From Cupriavidus necator (GTDB taxonomy: Bacteria; Pseudomonadota; Gammaproteobacteria; Burkholderiales; Burkholderiaceae): a stretch of 64,000 nucleotides of DNA. The stretch's first letter is position 1. Each line of letters opens with the position of its first letter. Location: NCBI RefSeq assembly GCF_013141915.1, contig NZ_SROX01000003.1, forward strand, positions 310,001 to 374,000, given 5' to 3'. A model generated the notes under the pieces. That model searched no databases, had not been told where the DNA came from, and saw only the letters and a program-made list of their open reading frames with translations. A program made the translations under genes and the position numbers. Shown here in pieces: positions 1-9,119 of the stretch.

Positions 1-1
1 G

Positions 2-760
2 ATGCCGGAATCGCTGTCGTTTCTGGTGTCCCGGCGCGACAGCGGGCAGCTGCGTCAGCTTGTCCAGTCCATCGACCCGGCGTTCAAGGTCGGCACGAAC
101 GACACGTTCCGCCCGCCTCAGGCGGCTCATTCGGAATCGGGCGTGACGGTGGCGCAGCTGTTTCAGGATGGCCGGGGGCTGAGCACGGTGATGTTCTGGG
201 TGGCCTTCTTCACCGGCTTGTTCATGATCTACGCGCTCAGTACCTGGCTGACGAAGCTGATGGCCATGTCGGGCTACAGCCTGGGTTCCGCGTTGAGTTT
301 CGTCATCGCACTCAATGTGGGGGCGGTGATTGGCTCGATCGGCGGCGGCTGGCTCGCGGACCGGTTCCACATCAAGTGGGTGGTCGTCTGCATGTACGCG
401 CTTGGGGGCGTTTTCCTGTACATGATGACGCTCAAGACCTCGACCGAGGTGCTCTATTTCATCATCGCTGCCGTCGGTGCCTGCTCCACGGGCGCGCAAA
501 TCGTCGTCTATGCCTACAGCGGCCAGTACTACCCGTCGGACATCCGCTCGACCGGGATCGGCATGGCGTCGGGCATCGGGCGCCTTGGCGCGATCGCGGC
601 TCCCTTGCTGATCGGGCTGATCGTGTCGCTGCAACTTCCGCTTGAGCAGAACTTCCTGGTCATTGGTGCCGCAGGCGTCCTGGGAGCCGCTGCGCTCGCA
701 TGCATCAACCATGGCCGATCGGCGTCAGAACTGACCCTCAAAACGGGTACCGCCGTGTGA
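2..760 (+). CDS. MFS transporter, aromatic acid:H+ symporter (AAHS) type, C-terminal part
   Basis: This is the C-terminal half of a major facilitator carrier; the reading frame is open from the window edge, so the true start lies upstream and the Met at base 2 is internal. It opens with LPESLSFL, like the end of the central loop of AAHS carriers, and then shows about six hydrophobic segments. The conserved loop GGGWLADRFHIKWV matches the GxLxDR motif that repeats in the second half of MFS proteins. AAHS members (PcaK, BenK, MhpT) import aromatic or related carboxylates with protons. The catabolic operon downstream suggests its substrate is an aromatic or alicyclic acid. The substrate is inferred; the family call is fairly firm. 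Confidence 0.8.
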   Translation: MPESLSFLVSRRDSGQLRQLVQSIDPAFKVGTNDTFRPPQAAHSESGVTVAQLFQDGRGLSTVMFWVAFFTGLFMIYALSTWLTKLMAMSGYSLGSALSFVIALNVGAVIGSIGGGWLADRFHIKWVVVCMYALGGVFLYMMTLKTSTEVLYFIIAAVGACSTGAQIVVYAYSGQYYPSDIRSTGIGMASGIGRLGAIAAPLLIGLIVSLQLPLEQNFLVIGAAGVLGAAALACINHGRSASELTLKTGTAV

Positions 761-767
761 GTGCGCC

Positions 768-796
768 AACGGCTGGGCCTTGGCGGCCCAGCCGTT
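768..796 (+). terminator. 12-bp perfect inverted repeat after the MFS gene
   Basis: AACGGCTGGGCC, a 5-base TTGGC loop, and GGCCCAGCCGTT form a perfect 12-bp stem starting 8 bases after the MFS stop codon. No long T tract follows, so it may be a weak intrinsic terminator or a 3'-end stabilising hairpin. Confidence 0.6.
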
Positions 797-1099
797 GGCT
801 GCGCTATTGCGCTTCGAGTCCCGCCTTGCCCTGAGCCGGATCCCGAACGGCACAGCCGGGGGGGCAAGGGATCCCTTGCGAACCCCGCATGTCCCGGATG
901 CCGCGCAGCGCCGGCGCTGCCGCTGGAGATCTCACTCGCACACCTATTTGTGTAGTGATATTGATCTTTTGTGATGACTAATGACCGCAAAAGTAGGTAT
1001 AAACCCCAGATCATTGAAATAATATACATCATGATCTTGACGTAAATGGGCGAACCCGAGATCATTGAGACCACCCTAGGCCCACCACGAGAGACAAGC
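797..1099 (+). promoter_or_regulatory. Leader region of the first catabolic operon, with a direct repeat
   Basis: No gene is visible here. The second half is AT-rich compared with its surroundings. The 10-mer AGATCATTGA occurs at 1009-1018 and again at 1059-1068, 50 bases apart (about five helical turns), just upstream of the fadH start. This could be a regulator-binding pair, but no regulator is assigned. A small hairpin (ACAC...GTGT) lies near 940-955. Confidence 0.4.
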
Positions 1100-3130
1100 A
1101 TGCCCGCTTATCCACACCTCCTCAGCCCCCTGCGCGTCGCTGGGGTAGATCTGCCGAACCGCATGGTGATGGGCGCGATGCATACGCGCCTGGAAACGCT
1201 GGATCGTCCCCACGAAAGACTGGCTGCCTTCTACGCAGCCCGCGCCGCGGGTGAGATCGGCCTCATCCTCACCGGTGGCTACTCTCCCGTGCCCGAAGGG
1301 GTGATGGACGAAGGCGGTTTGGTGCTGGACAAGCCCGAGCAGCTGGACGAGCACCGCGTCATCACATCGGCGGTGAACGAGGCCGGTGGCCACATCGTCC
1401 TGCAGATTCTTCACGCGGGCCGCTATGCCAAGGTGCCCACCTGCGTCGCACCTTCGGCCGGCAAGGCGCGGATCAACGTTCATCCACCGCGTCCGCTGAC
1501 GACCGCGGAGGTCTGGACAACCGTCGAGAGCTTTGCTCACACATCGGCGCTGGCGGAGCAGGCCGGATATGCAGGCATCGAGATCATGGGTTCCGAGGGC
1601 TACCTGATCAATGAGTTCACGGCAGCGTTGACCAACCAGCGCGACGACGAGTTCGGCGGGGACTTCGAGCGTCGGATCCGCTTCCCGCTCGAAATCGTCA
1701 AGGCCGTGCGGGCGCGGGTCTCCCCGCAGTTCATGGTCATCTATCGCATCTCGTCCATCGACCTGATGGACGGGGGCATGACCGGCGAGGAAGTTGCCGA
1801 ATTTGCCCGCCGTGTCGAGGCTGCGGGCGCGGACATGATCAACACCGGCATTGGCTGGCATGAGTCGTCCGTGCCGACGATGGCGGCCCCGGTGCCGCGT
1901 GCTGCCTGGATCGACGCGATCCGCAACGTCAAGCGCGCGGTTGGCATTCCGGTCATGGCGTCCAACCGCATCAACGCGCCCGATGTGGCCGAGGAGATCA
2001 TTGCCTCCGGCGCGGCGGATCTGGTTTCGATGGCCCGCCCGTTGCTGGCCGACCCTGAGTTCGCCCGCAAGACGCGCGAAGACCGTGCCGACGAAATCAA
2101 CACCTGCATTGCCTGCAACCAGGCCTGTCTGGATCGCATCTTCACTGACCGCGTGGCGACTTGCCTGGTCAACCCCAGAGCGGGGCGCGAGATCGAGTTC
2201 GACAACAGCAAGACCGCCACTCCCAAGCATTTCGCCGTTGTCGGCGGTGGGCCCGCGGGCATGGCGTTCGCGATCAACGCCGCCCAGCGCGGACATCGGG
2301 TCACGCTGTTCGAGGCGGGCGACCAGTTGGGCGGCCAACTGAACATGGCCCGCAAGGTGCCCGGCAAGAACGAGTTCAACGAGATGTTGCGGTACTTCCG
2401 GGTCACGCTGGAACGCTTGCAGGTGGCCGTGCATCTGCAAACGCGTGTCGAGGCCGGAGATCTGGCCGGGCGTGTGCGCTCGGGAGAGTTCGACGAGGTG
2501 GTGATTGCGACCGGCGTGGTGCCGAGGGAGCCCGATATCCGCGGGCTCGATCACTCGAAGGTGGTCAGCTACCTGGATGTGCTGGCCAACGGCGCGCCGG
2601 TGGGCAACAAGGTAGCCATCATCGGCGCGGGCGGCATTGGCTTTGACGTGGCCGAGTACCTGGTCGGCAATGCCGAGGAGTCGCTCAAGCCACAGGTGTT
2701 CATGGATGCCTGGGGGGTGGATACGGGTATCCGCAGCGCGGGAGGCCTCAAGGCGCCTGCGCAGCACGCGACTGAGCGCGTCATCCACATGTTCCAGCGC
2801 AAGCCCGAATCACTGGGCAAGAACCTGGGCAAGTCCACGGGCTGGATTCTCAAGGCCAAGCTGCGCAAGGCCGATGTGGCCATGACTGCCGGTGCGAGCT
2901 ACCGGGCGGTCGACGATCAGGGCCTGCACTACAGCGTGAATGGCGAGGCTCGCGTCTTGGACGCGGACACCGTCATTCTCTGCGCGGGACAGCTGTCGAA
3001 CCGGGCGCTGTTCGATGGCTTGGCCAAGCGGGGTGTCAAGGCCCACGTGATCGGCGGAGCGGATGTCGCGGCTGAGTTGGACGCATTGCGCGCCATCGAC
3101 CAGGCAACGCGCTTGGCGGTTTCGTTCTGA
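1100..3130 (+). CDS. fadH: 2,4-dienoyl-CoA reductase (FadH), Old Yellow Enzyme/FAD fusion
   Basis: The protein resembles NADPH-dependent 2,4-dienoyl-CoA reductase, which removes conjugated double bonds so that beta-oxidation can continue. An N-terminal FMN TIM barrel (about residues 1-350) carries the catalytic Tyr in GSEGYLINEF and the His in GIGWHESS. A CxxCxxxC plus Cys set (CIACNQAC...TC) fits the 4Fe-4S site. Next come the FAD-binding GGGPAGM and NAD(P)-binding GAGGIGF fingerprints. At 676 residues it matches the family length. The frame is open from 1046, but ATG 1100 follows a GAGAGA ribosome site and gives the normal N-terminus (PHLLSPLRV). It is the first gene of the operon. In an alicyclic pathway it could reduce ring dienoyl-CoA intermediates; that role is inferred. 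Confidence 0.87.
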   Translation: MPAYPHLLSPLRVAGVDLPNRMVMGAMHTRLETLDRPHERLAAFYAARAAGEIGLILTGGYSPVPEGVMDEGGLVLDKPEQLDEHRVITSAVNEAGGHIVLQILHAGRYAKVPTCVAPSAGKARINVHPPRPLTTAEVWTTVESFAHTSALAEQAGYAGIEIMGSEGYLINEFTAALTNQRDDEFGGDFERRIRFPLEIVKAVRARVSPQFMVIYRISSIDLMDGGMTGEEVAEFARRVEAAGADMINTGIGWHESSVPTMAAPVPRAAWIDAIRNVKRAVGIPVMASNRINAPDVAEEIIASGAADLVSMARPLLADPEFARKTREDRADEINTCIACNQACLDRIFTDRVATCLVNPRAGREIEFDNSKTATPKHFAVVGGGPAGMAFAINAAQRGHRVTLFEAGDQLGGQLNMARKVPGKNEFNEMLRYFRVTLERLQVAVHLQTRVEAGDLAGRVRSGEFDEVVIATGVVPREPDIRGLDHSKVVSYLDVLANGAPVGNKVAIIGAGGIGFDVAEYLVGNAEESLKPQVFMDAWGVDTGIRSAGGLKAPAQHATERVIHMFQRKPESLGKNLGKSTGWILKAKLRKADVAMTAGASYRAVDDQGLHYSVNGEARVLDADTVILCAGQLSNRALFDGLAKRGVKAHVIGGADVAAELDALRAIDQATRLAVSF

Positions 3131-3158
3131 TCTTCACCAGTCCCACCCGGAGAAAAGC

Positions 3159-4808
3159 ATGACGAACAAGTTCAAGCAAGACCTCGATAAGAATCCCGGC
3201 AACTACCGGCCGCTGACCCCGCTGGGGTTTCTCGACCGTGCGGCGGATGTCTATCCAGACCGCATCGCCGTCATCCACGGCGAGCGGCGCTATACCTGGG
3301 CCGCGTATGCCGAGCGCTGCCGCAGCCTGGCGCGTGCCCTGATCGGTGCGGGCATTGAGCGCGGCGACACGGTCGCCATCCTCGCGGCCAATATCCCGGA
3401 GATGCTGGAGGCGCAATTTGGCGTGCCGATGGCGGGCGCGGTCGTCAACTCCATCAATATCCGCCTGGATGCGGCAGCGATCGCCTTCATCCTGCAGCAC
3501 TCGGAGACCCGTTTGCTGTTGGTGGATCAGCAGTTTGCAGATGTGGCGCGTGCGGCGGTGAAGCTTTCCGGCATGCAGATGGATGTCGTGGACATCCGTG
3601 GCAGCGACGTCCCCGATGCCGAGCCGGTCGGCGTGATCGACTACGAGAGCTTCTTGGCTAATGCGCCGGCTGATGCGCAGCTGCGGTACCCCGAGGACGA
3701 GTGGGATGCCGTCGCGTTGAACTACACCTCGGGAACCACGGGCAATCCGAAGGGGGTGGTCTACCACCACCGCGCGGCCTATCTCAATGCCCTGGGCACC
3801 GCCATCTATGCGCGGCTGAACATCGGAACGCCGGTCTATCTGTGGACCTTGCCCTTGTTCCATTGCAACGGCTGGTGCTATGCCTGGGCCATGGCAGCCG
3901 TGGGCGGCACGAACGTGTGCTTGCGCAAGGTTGTCGCCGAAGACATCTACGAAGCCATCGGCCGACATGGCGTGACGCATTTCTGTGGTGCGCCGGCGGT
4001 GCTGAGTTCGCTGGTGGCTGGCAAGCCGCAGAACTGGAGCAATCCAAGCTCACCCATTCTGGTTGCTTGCGCCGGTGCCTCGCCGCCGGTGTCAGTGATC
4101 GCGCAAACCGAGGCGCTGGGTTTCGAGGTGCTGCATGTATATGGCATGACCGAACAGCACGGCGTCAACACGGTGTGCGTGACCCAGGATTCCTGGGCCG
4201 CCATGGCGCCGGAGGAGAGGTCGCGCCACATGGGCCGCCAGGGCGTGCGCACGGCCGTGGCGGGAGACATGATCGTGGCCAATCCCCATACCCTCCAGCC
4301 GGTGTCGCGGGACGGCAAGACGATTGGCGAGGTGTTGTTCCGCGGGAACCTGGGCATGAAGGGCTACCTCAAGAATCCCGAGGCCACACGCGAGGCCTTC
4401 CAGGGCGGCTGGATGCACAGCGGTGACCTGGCCGTGGTGCACGAGGACGGCTACATCGAGATCAAGGACCGCTCCAAGGACATCATCATCTCCGGTGGCG
4501 AGAACGTCTCGTCCATCGAGGTCGAAGAAGTGCTGTTCACGCATCCGGCGGTGTTCCAGGTCGCAGTGGTCGCTGTGCCTGATGCGAAGTGGGGTGAAGT
4601 GCCCTGTGCTGTGCTGGAACTGCATCCGCAGTACGTAGGCACGCTGACGCAGGAGGAGGTCATCCAGTTCTGCCGCTCCAGGCTTCCGGGCTTCAAGACA
4701 CCCAAGCACGTGATCTTCGAGCCGATCGTGCGCACCGCGACCGGCAAGCTCCAGAAATTCAAGCTGCGCGACCATGTCGCTCAGGTCATCGCCAACCGCA
4801 ACTACTGA
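3159..4808 (+). CDS. Acyl-CoA synthetase (AMP-forming ligase)
   Basis: ANL-superfamily ligase of 549 residues that would activate a carboxylic acid to its CoA thioester through an acyl-adenylate. The AMP-binding P-loop YTSGTTGNPKG is intact, as are the hinge motif (HSGDLAVVHEDGYIEIKDRSKD) region and the C-terminal catalytic Lys in TATGKLQKF. The N-terminus (LTPLGFLDRAADVYPDR) resembles medium-chain/DmdB/AlkK-type ligases. ATG 3159 follows GGAGAAAAGC, 28 bases after fadH. Its position next to badHI suggests it is the activating enzyme of this module, the job AliA does in Rhodopseudomonas. The exact acid cannot be read from sequence. Confidence 0.87.
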   Translation: MTNKFKQDLDKNPGNYRPLTPLGFLDRAADVYPDRIAVIHGERRYTWAAYAERCRSLARALIGAGIERGDTVAILAANIPEMLEAQFGVPMAGAVVNSINIRLDAAAIAFILQHSETRLLLVDQQFADVARAAVKLSGMQMDVVDIRGSDVPDAEPVGVIDYESFLANAPADAQLRYPEDEWDAVALNYTSGTTGNPKGVVYHHRAAYLNALGTAIYARLNIGTPVYLWTLPLFHCNGWCYAWAMAAVGGTNVCLRKVVAEDIYEAIGRHGVTHFCGAPAVLSSLVAGKPQNWSNPSSPILVACAGASPPVSVIAQTEALGFEVLHVYGMTEQHGVNTVCVTQDSWAAMAPEERSRHMGRQGVRTAVAGDMIVANPHTLQPVSRDGKTIGEVLFRGNLGMKGYLKNPEATREAFQGGWMHSGDLAVVHEDGYIEIKDRSKDIIISGGENVSSIEVEEVLFTHPAVFQVAVVAVPDAKWGEVPCAVLELHPQYVGTLTQEEVIQFCRSRLPGFKTPKHVIFEPIVRTATGKLQKFKLRDHVAQVIANRNY

Positions 4809-4835
4809 CTCGTTTTACTACAGGAGAGCATTCCT

Positions 4836-5603
4836 ATGCGTGGACTCAAAGACAAAGTCGCCATCATCACTGGCGCAGCCGGCGGCATCGGGCGCAGCCT
4901 GGTGCAACGCTTCCTGGAAGAGGGCGCGCGCGTTGCCGCCCTGGATCTGAACCAGGCCGGCCTCGATGAACTCAAGGGCCAGTTCCAGCAGTACGCGGGT
5001 CAACTGGCCACGGTTCAGCTGGACATCACGGATCACGATGCGGTTGCCAAGGCCGTGCAGAGGATCCATGCCGACCTCAAGCAGATCGACATCCTGGTCA
5101 ACAACGCTGGCTGGGACGTGGCCATGCAGTTCGTCGAGACCACTCCCGATCTGTGGGACAAGCTGATCGCGATCAACCTCAAGGGGCCGCTGAGCCTGCA
5201 GCACGCCGTGGTTCCTCTCATGGTGGAGGCTGGTGGCGGCAAGATCGTCAACATCGCCTCCGATGCGGGCCGCGTCGGCTCGTCGGGAGAATCGGTCTAC
5301 GCTGCTTGCAAGGGCGGCATCATCGCCTTCAGCAAGACGCTGGCACGCGAGACCGCGCGCAACAACGTGCGCGTCAACGTGGTGTGTCCCGGTCCGACCG
5401 ACACCGCGCTGCTGCAGTCCTTCACGGGTGGCGGTGAGTTCGGCCAGAAGATCTACGACGGCCTGAAGCGTGCCATCCCCCTCAAACGCCTCGGCCAGCC
5501 CGAGGACATTCCCGGCGCCGTGGCGTTCCTCTCGAGTGACGATGCCAACTTCATCACCGGCCAGGTCATGTCGGTGTCCGGTGGCCTGACCATGCACGGC
5601 TAA
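4836..5603 (+). CDS. badH: BadH-type 2-hydroxycyclohexanecarboxyl-CoA dehydrogenase (SDR)
   Basis: Classical short-chain dehydrogenase of 255 residues. It has the nucleotide-binding TGAAGGIG at the N-terminus, NNAG, the catalytic Ser in NIASDAG, and YAACK for the YxxxK pair. Overall resemblance and the badI gene 18 bases downstream point to BadH. That enzyme oxidises 2-hydroxycyclohexane-1-carboxyl-CoA to the 2-keto form with NAD+ before ring opening. The start has an AGGAGA ribosome site and lies 27 bases after the ligase. A generic 3-hydroxyacyl-CoA dehydrogenase is the main alternative; the badH-badI pairing makes the specific call likely. Confidence 0.8.
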   Translation: MRGLKDKVAIITGAAGGIGRSLVQRFLEEGARVAALDLNQAGLDELKGQFQQYAGQLATVQLDITDHDAVAKAVQRIHADLKQIDILVNNAGWDVAMQFVETTPDLWDKLIAINLKGPLSLQHAVVPLMVEAGGGKIVNIASDAGRVGSSGESVYAACKGGIIAFSKTLARETARNNVRVNVVCPGPTDTALLQSFTGGGEFGQKIYDGLKRAIPLKRLGQPEDIPGAVAFLSSDDANFITGQVMSVSGGLTMHG

Positions 5604-5621
5604 CCCCATCAGGAGACGAAC

Positions 5622-6422
5622 ATGAGCGACTACACCGACATTCTCTACGAAGAAAAGGGCGGCGTTGCCCGCATCACGATCAACCGCCCCGAGAAGTACA
5701 ACGCCTTCCGTGGCAAGACCTGCGATGAGCTGATCGACGCGCTGCACCGCGCCGGCTGGAACAAGGCTGTTGGCGTCATCGTGCTGACCGGCGTGGGCGA
5801 CAAGGCGTTCTGCACCGGCGGCGACCAGTCCGCGCATGACGGTGGTTACGACGGCCGTGGTCTGGTCGGCCTGCCGGTCGAGGAGCTGCAGGGCTTGATC
5901 CGCGAGGTGCCAAAGCCCGTGATCGCCCGCGTCAACGGCTATGCGATCGGCGGCGGCAACGTGCTGGTGACCTGCTGTGATCTGGCGATTGCTTCCGAGA
6001 CGGCGCAGTTCGGCCAGGTCGGCCCCAAGGTCGGCTCGGTGGATCCCGGCTTCGGCACGGCGTTCCTGGCCCGCGTGGTCGGTGAGAAGAAGGCCCGTGA
6101 GATCTGGTACCTGTGCCGTCGCTACAAGGCGCAGGATGCGCTGGCCATGGGCCTGGTCAATGCCGTGGTGCCCGCCGACCAGCTCGATGCCGAAGTGCAG
6201 AAGTGGTGCGATGAAATCCTGGCGCTGAGCCCCACGGCTATCGCCATCGCCAAGCGCTCCTTCAATGCCGACTCGGATTCGATCCGCGGTATCGGCGGCC
6301 TGGGCATGCAGGCGCTGGCGCTGTACTACGGCACCGAGGAGTCGCACGAGGGCGTCAAGGCCTTCATGGAAAAGCGCAAGCCCCGCTTCCGTCCCCAGCC
6401 TGACGAAGGCAGCCAGGCATGA
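5622..6422 (+). CDS. badI: BadI-type 2-ketocyclohexanecarboxyl-CoA hydrolase
   Basis: Crotonase-superfamily protein of 266 residues closest to BadI, which hydrolyses the ring of 2-ketocyclohexanecarboxyl-CoA to pimeloyl-CoA. Diagnostic stretches are RPEKYNAFRGKTCDEL, FCTGGDQSAHDG-YDGRG, the oxyanion region GYAIGGGNVL, and GQVGPKVGSVDPGFG with the catalytic Asp. YYGTEESHEG carries the MenB/BadI-type Tyr. MenB is a close relative, but the YDGRG/GLPVEEL stretch and pairing with badH favour BadI, and no menaquinone genes are nearby. A good GGAGA site precedes the start, and the stop overlaps the next gene as ATGA. Confidence 0.88.
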   Translation: MSDYTDILYEEKGGVARITINRPEKYNAFRGKTCDELIDALHRAGWNKAVGVIVLTGVGDKAFCTGGDQSAHDGGYDGRGLVGLPVEELQGLIREVPKPVIARVNGYAIGGGNVLVTCCDLAIASETAQFGQVGPKVGSVDPGFGTAFLARVVGEKKAREIWYLCRRYKAQDALAMGLVNAVVPADQLDAEVQKWCDEILALSPTAIAIAKRSFNADSDSIRGIGGLGMQALALYYGTEESHEGVKAFMEKRKPRFRPQPDEGSQA

Positions 6423-7192
6423 GTGCCGAACTGACCTACCGTGAGGATGTCGCGGTACTGACGCTGAACCGTCCGAAGGCATTGAATGCCTTGAACGCCG
6501 AAATGGTGGGCGAGATCGCGGAGCGCCTTGACGAGGTTGCTGTGTCGAAGGCTCGGGCGCTGCTCATCGTTGGCGCAGGCGGTGGCAAGGCCTTTTGCGC
6601 CGGCGCCGACGTGGGCGAACTGCAGGGCAAGAATGCCGACCAGCAGCGCAAAACCGCACGGCGTGGTCAGTTGGTGTTTGCCAAGCTGGACAGGCTGCGC
6701 ATCCCCTCGGTCGCCGTTATTACCGGGGTGGCGTTCGGGGGCGGGCTCGAACTGGCGATGGCCTGCACCTTTCGCATCGCGACGCCCACGTCGCGCCTCG
6801 GGCTCCCCGAAATCAAGCTGGGCCTGATTCCCGGCTACGGAGGCACGCAGCGTCTGCCCCGCTTGGTTGGCGTTGGGCGAGCCGTCGAGCTGATTGCCAG
6901 CGGCCGTGCGATCGATGCCCAGGAAGCTGAACGCATCGGTCTCATCCATCGCATCGTCGAAGCCGAAGACCCGGTCGATGCGGGAGCCGCTTACCTGAAA
7001 AGCCTCGGAGAGCCGTTTCCGGCATCGCTGGGCCATGCACTCGAGGCCATCCGGCATTCGCAGTCCATGCGCCTGGAGGATGGGCTGCAGGAGGAGGCAG
7101 AGTGCTTCTCGGCGGCGACCCAGACCTGGGATGCCGATGAAGGCGTCACCGCCTTCCTGGGCAAGCGCAAGCCTCAGTTCGCCGGACATTGA
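6419..7192 (+). CDS. Enoyl-CoA hydratase (possible BadK role)
   Basis: Crotonase-family hydratase of 257 residues, coupled to badI by an ATGA overlap. It has the typical AGADVGEL, AFGGGLELAMAC and LPEIKLGLIPGYGGTQRLPR blocks, including both Glu positions used by enoyl-CoA hydratases. In a BadH/BadI module the hydratase BadK adds water to cyclohex-1-ene-1-carboxyl-CoA, so this is the natural candidate. A broad-range straight-chain enoyl-CoA hydratase would look the same. It is clearly related to the hydratase of the second module (34919-35695), with shared runs around PEIKLGLIPGYGGTQ. Confidence 0.83.
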   Translation: MSAELTYREDVAVLTLNRPKALNALNAEMVGEIAERLDEVAVSKARALLIVGAGGGKAFCAGADVGELQGKNADQQRKTARRGQLVFAKLDRLRIPSVAVITGVAFGGGLELAMACTFRIATPTSRLGLPEIKLGLIPGYGGTQRLPRLVGVGRAVELIASGRAIDAQEAERIGLIHRIVEAEDPVDAGAAYLKSLGEPFPASLGHALEAIRHSQSMRLEDGLQEEAECFSAATQTWDADEGVTAFLGKRKPQFAGH

Positions 7193-8148
7193 GCGCGTCG
7201 CCTTCAGACCAGGAGTCCCTTATTTCCAGCGACCTTCATCTCCCGGAGCCGGTGCATGCGGCGGCGAGTCCGATGCTGGTGCGCTCGATGCCCTTTGTGT
7301 TTGTGGTCATCTGGGCCACGGGCTTTGTGGTTGCCCGATACGGCATGCCGCATGCACCGCCGATGAAATTCCTGGCGGCGCGCTATGCCTTGTCGGTCGG
7401 CTGCTTTGGCGTCTGGGCGCTTGCCGCGCGGGCGACCTGGCCGCAGGGCGCGCGGGGTTGGCTGCACCTGAGCGTCACCGGGATGCTGATGCACGCCATC
7501 TACCTTGGCGGCGTCTGGAGCGCGGTGAAGCTGGGGATGGGCGCGGGTCTGACTGCACTGCTCGTCGGGTTGCAGCCGGTTCTGACAGCGATCTGGCTCT
7601 CCCGCCGAGGCGGCCGAGTGACAGGGGCGCAATGGGTTGGCCTTTTTCTCGGACTGCTGGGCTTGCTGCTGGTGGTGTGGGCGAAGCTGGGCTTCGGAGA
7701 GGTCGGCCCTGCCAGCTTGGGTGGTGCGCTGCTGGCCCTGCTGGGCATCACGGCGGGAACGCTTTACCAAAAGCGGTTCGTGACGCCCTGCGATGTCCGC
7801 ACTGCCAGCTTCATCCAACTGCTGGCGGCGTTTGCGGTCACCACGCCCCTGGCGTTGCTGGAAACGGAGCCGATGCAGTGGGTCGATGCCGCAGGAGGAC
7901 TGAATTCCGAATTGGCAGGGGCCATGGCCTGGTCGGTGCTGGGGCTGACGTTGGGGGGCAGTTCTCTGCTGTACCTGCTGATCCAGCGTGGCGCCGCAAC
8001 CTCCGTCACCAGTCTTTTCTACCTCGTGCCTCCGACCACAGCGGTGATGGCGTGGATGCTTTTTGGTGAGCCGATCACGGGCCTGACGGTCGCCGGTACG
8101 GTGGCCACTGCAATCGGCGTGGGAATCGTCGTGCGTAAGCAGAACTAA
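7189..8148 (+). CDS. EamA/DMT-family membrane transporter
   Basis: Drug/metabolite transporter of about 300 residues with roughly ten hydrophobic segments and two EamA repeats. The second repeat begins near the segment GGALLALLGITAGTLYQKR. The earliest start is TTG 7189, which overlaps the hydratase stop as TTGA. GTG 7252 (after CGGAG) and ATG 7273 are alternatives that drop a polar N-terminal tail, so the start is uncertain. It could export a metabolite or amino acid; no substrate is visible. It lies inside the operon with a 4-base overlap upstream and 29 bases before the next gene. Confidence 0.75.
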   Translation: MSASPSDQESLISSDLHLPEPVHAAASPMLVRSMPFVFVVIWATGFVVARYGMPHAPPMKFLAARYALSVGCFGVWALAARATWPQGARGWLHLSVTGMLMHAIYLGGVWSAVKLGMGAGLTALLVGLQPVLTAIWLSRRGGRVTGAQWVGLFLGLLGLLLVVWAKLGFGEVGPASLGGALLALLGITAGTLYQKRFVTPCDVRTASFIQLLAAFAVTTPLALLETEPMQWVDAAGGLNSELAGAMAWSVLGLTLGGSSLLYLLIQRGAATSVTSLFYLVPPTTAVMAWMLFGEPITGLTVAGTVATAIGVGIVVRKQN

Positions 8149-8177
8149 GTTCGATCACTTCCCGAAGGAGAAGGACC

Positions 8178-8972
8178 ATGACATTCAAGAACATTCTGTT
8201 CACGGTCGAAAGCGGTGTGGCTCGCATCGTCCTGAACCGGCCGGAAAAACTCAACAGCCTCGACGCGGCGACCATGGTTGAGATCCATGAGGCCATGTCC
8301 CGCATTGAAGCCGATCGCCAGTTGCGGGTTCTGGTGCTCGGCGGGGCGGGGCGCGCCTTCTGCGCGGGACAGGATCTCGCCGATCCCGCCATGCAGGCCG
8401 TCGATGGCAAGTTGCCGGACATCGGCAATCTCGTGGAGCGGTATTTCAAGCCGCTGGTGATGCGCTTGCAGAACCTGCATGTCCCCACGGTCGCGGCGGT
8501 TCAAGGGTTGGCTGCCGGAGGCGGTGCCTCCATTGCCCTGGCCTGCGATCTGGTGGTCGCAGCGCAATCCGCGTATTTCCTGCAGGCCTTCTCCAGGATC
8601 GGGCTGACGCCGGATACCGGGAGTACGTGGTTCCTCACGCGATCCGTTGGCACTGTGCGTGCGCTCGGTCTGGCAATGCTCGCCGAGAAGCTGCCGGCCA
8701 CCAAGGCGGCCGAATGGGGACTCATCTGGCAGGTGGTCGACGACTCGGAATTCGCAAGCGCCATCGACGCTCTGGCAGCACGGATCGCCCGGATGCCGAC
8801 GAAGGCGCTGGTACGCACTCGGCAACTGATGCATGCGGCCACCGGCCATACCTTGGAGCAGCAACTGTTCATGGAGGCCAGCTTCATTCGCGAAATGGGA
8901 TGGAGTGCCGACTATCGCGAAGGCTTGCAGGCATTTACAGAAAAGCGGGCTCCGAACTTCACCGGCGAGTGA
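8178..8972 (+). CDS. PaaG-like enoyl-CoA hydratase/isomerase
   Basis: Crotonase-family protein of 264 residues. It has FCAGQDLADP where hydratases have CAGAD, and GLTPDTGSTWFLTR, where an Asp replaces the second catalytic Glu. This pattern is typical of PaaG (1,2-epoxyphenylacetyl-CoA isomerase) and related delta3,delta2-enoyl-CoA isomerases. In this operon a double-bond isomerase would work together with FadH on misplaced ring or chain double bonds. The start follows GAAGGAGAAGG. The isomerase subfamily assignment rests on the Asp/Gln pattern, so I hold it with moderate confidence. Confidence 0.78.
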   Translation: MTFKNILFTVESGVARIVLNRPEKLNSLDAATMVEIHEAMSRIEADRQLRVLVLGGAGRAFCAGQDLADPAMQAVDGKLPDIGNLVERYFKPLVMRLQNLHVPTVAAVQGLAAGGGASIALACDLVVAAQSAYFLQAFSRIGLTPDTGSTWFLTRSVGTVRALGLAMLAEKLPATKAAEWGLIWQVVDDSEFASAIDALAARIARMPTKALVRTRQLMHAATGHTLEQQLFMEASFIREMGWSADYREGLQAFTEKRAPNFTGE

Positions 8973-9119
8973 CCGGCATGTTGTCGCAGCCAGTCCCTGC
9001 CAATGTCTCAGGCGCTGGCTCTGCCGGAACCAGGCACCCAACCCAGTTGGGGAGACGAACAAGAAATTTTTCCACCTGTTTGCATTGATGGACGCAAACG
9101 CTTCGCCATAGGAGGCCCT

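Noticed and set aside
1076..2788. 570-codon open frame antisense to fadH
   Set aside because: It is a GC-rich shadow frame without family motifs, while fadH on the other strand has all catalytic residues.
5622..6422. MenB (dihydroxynaphthoyl-CoA synthase) as the identity of the first hydrolase
   Set aside because: The YDGRG and GLPVEEL segments and the adjacent BadH gene fit BadI better, and no menaquinone genes are nearby.
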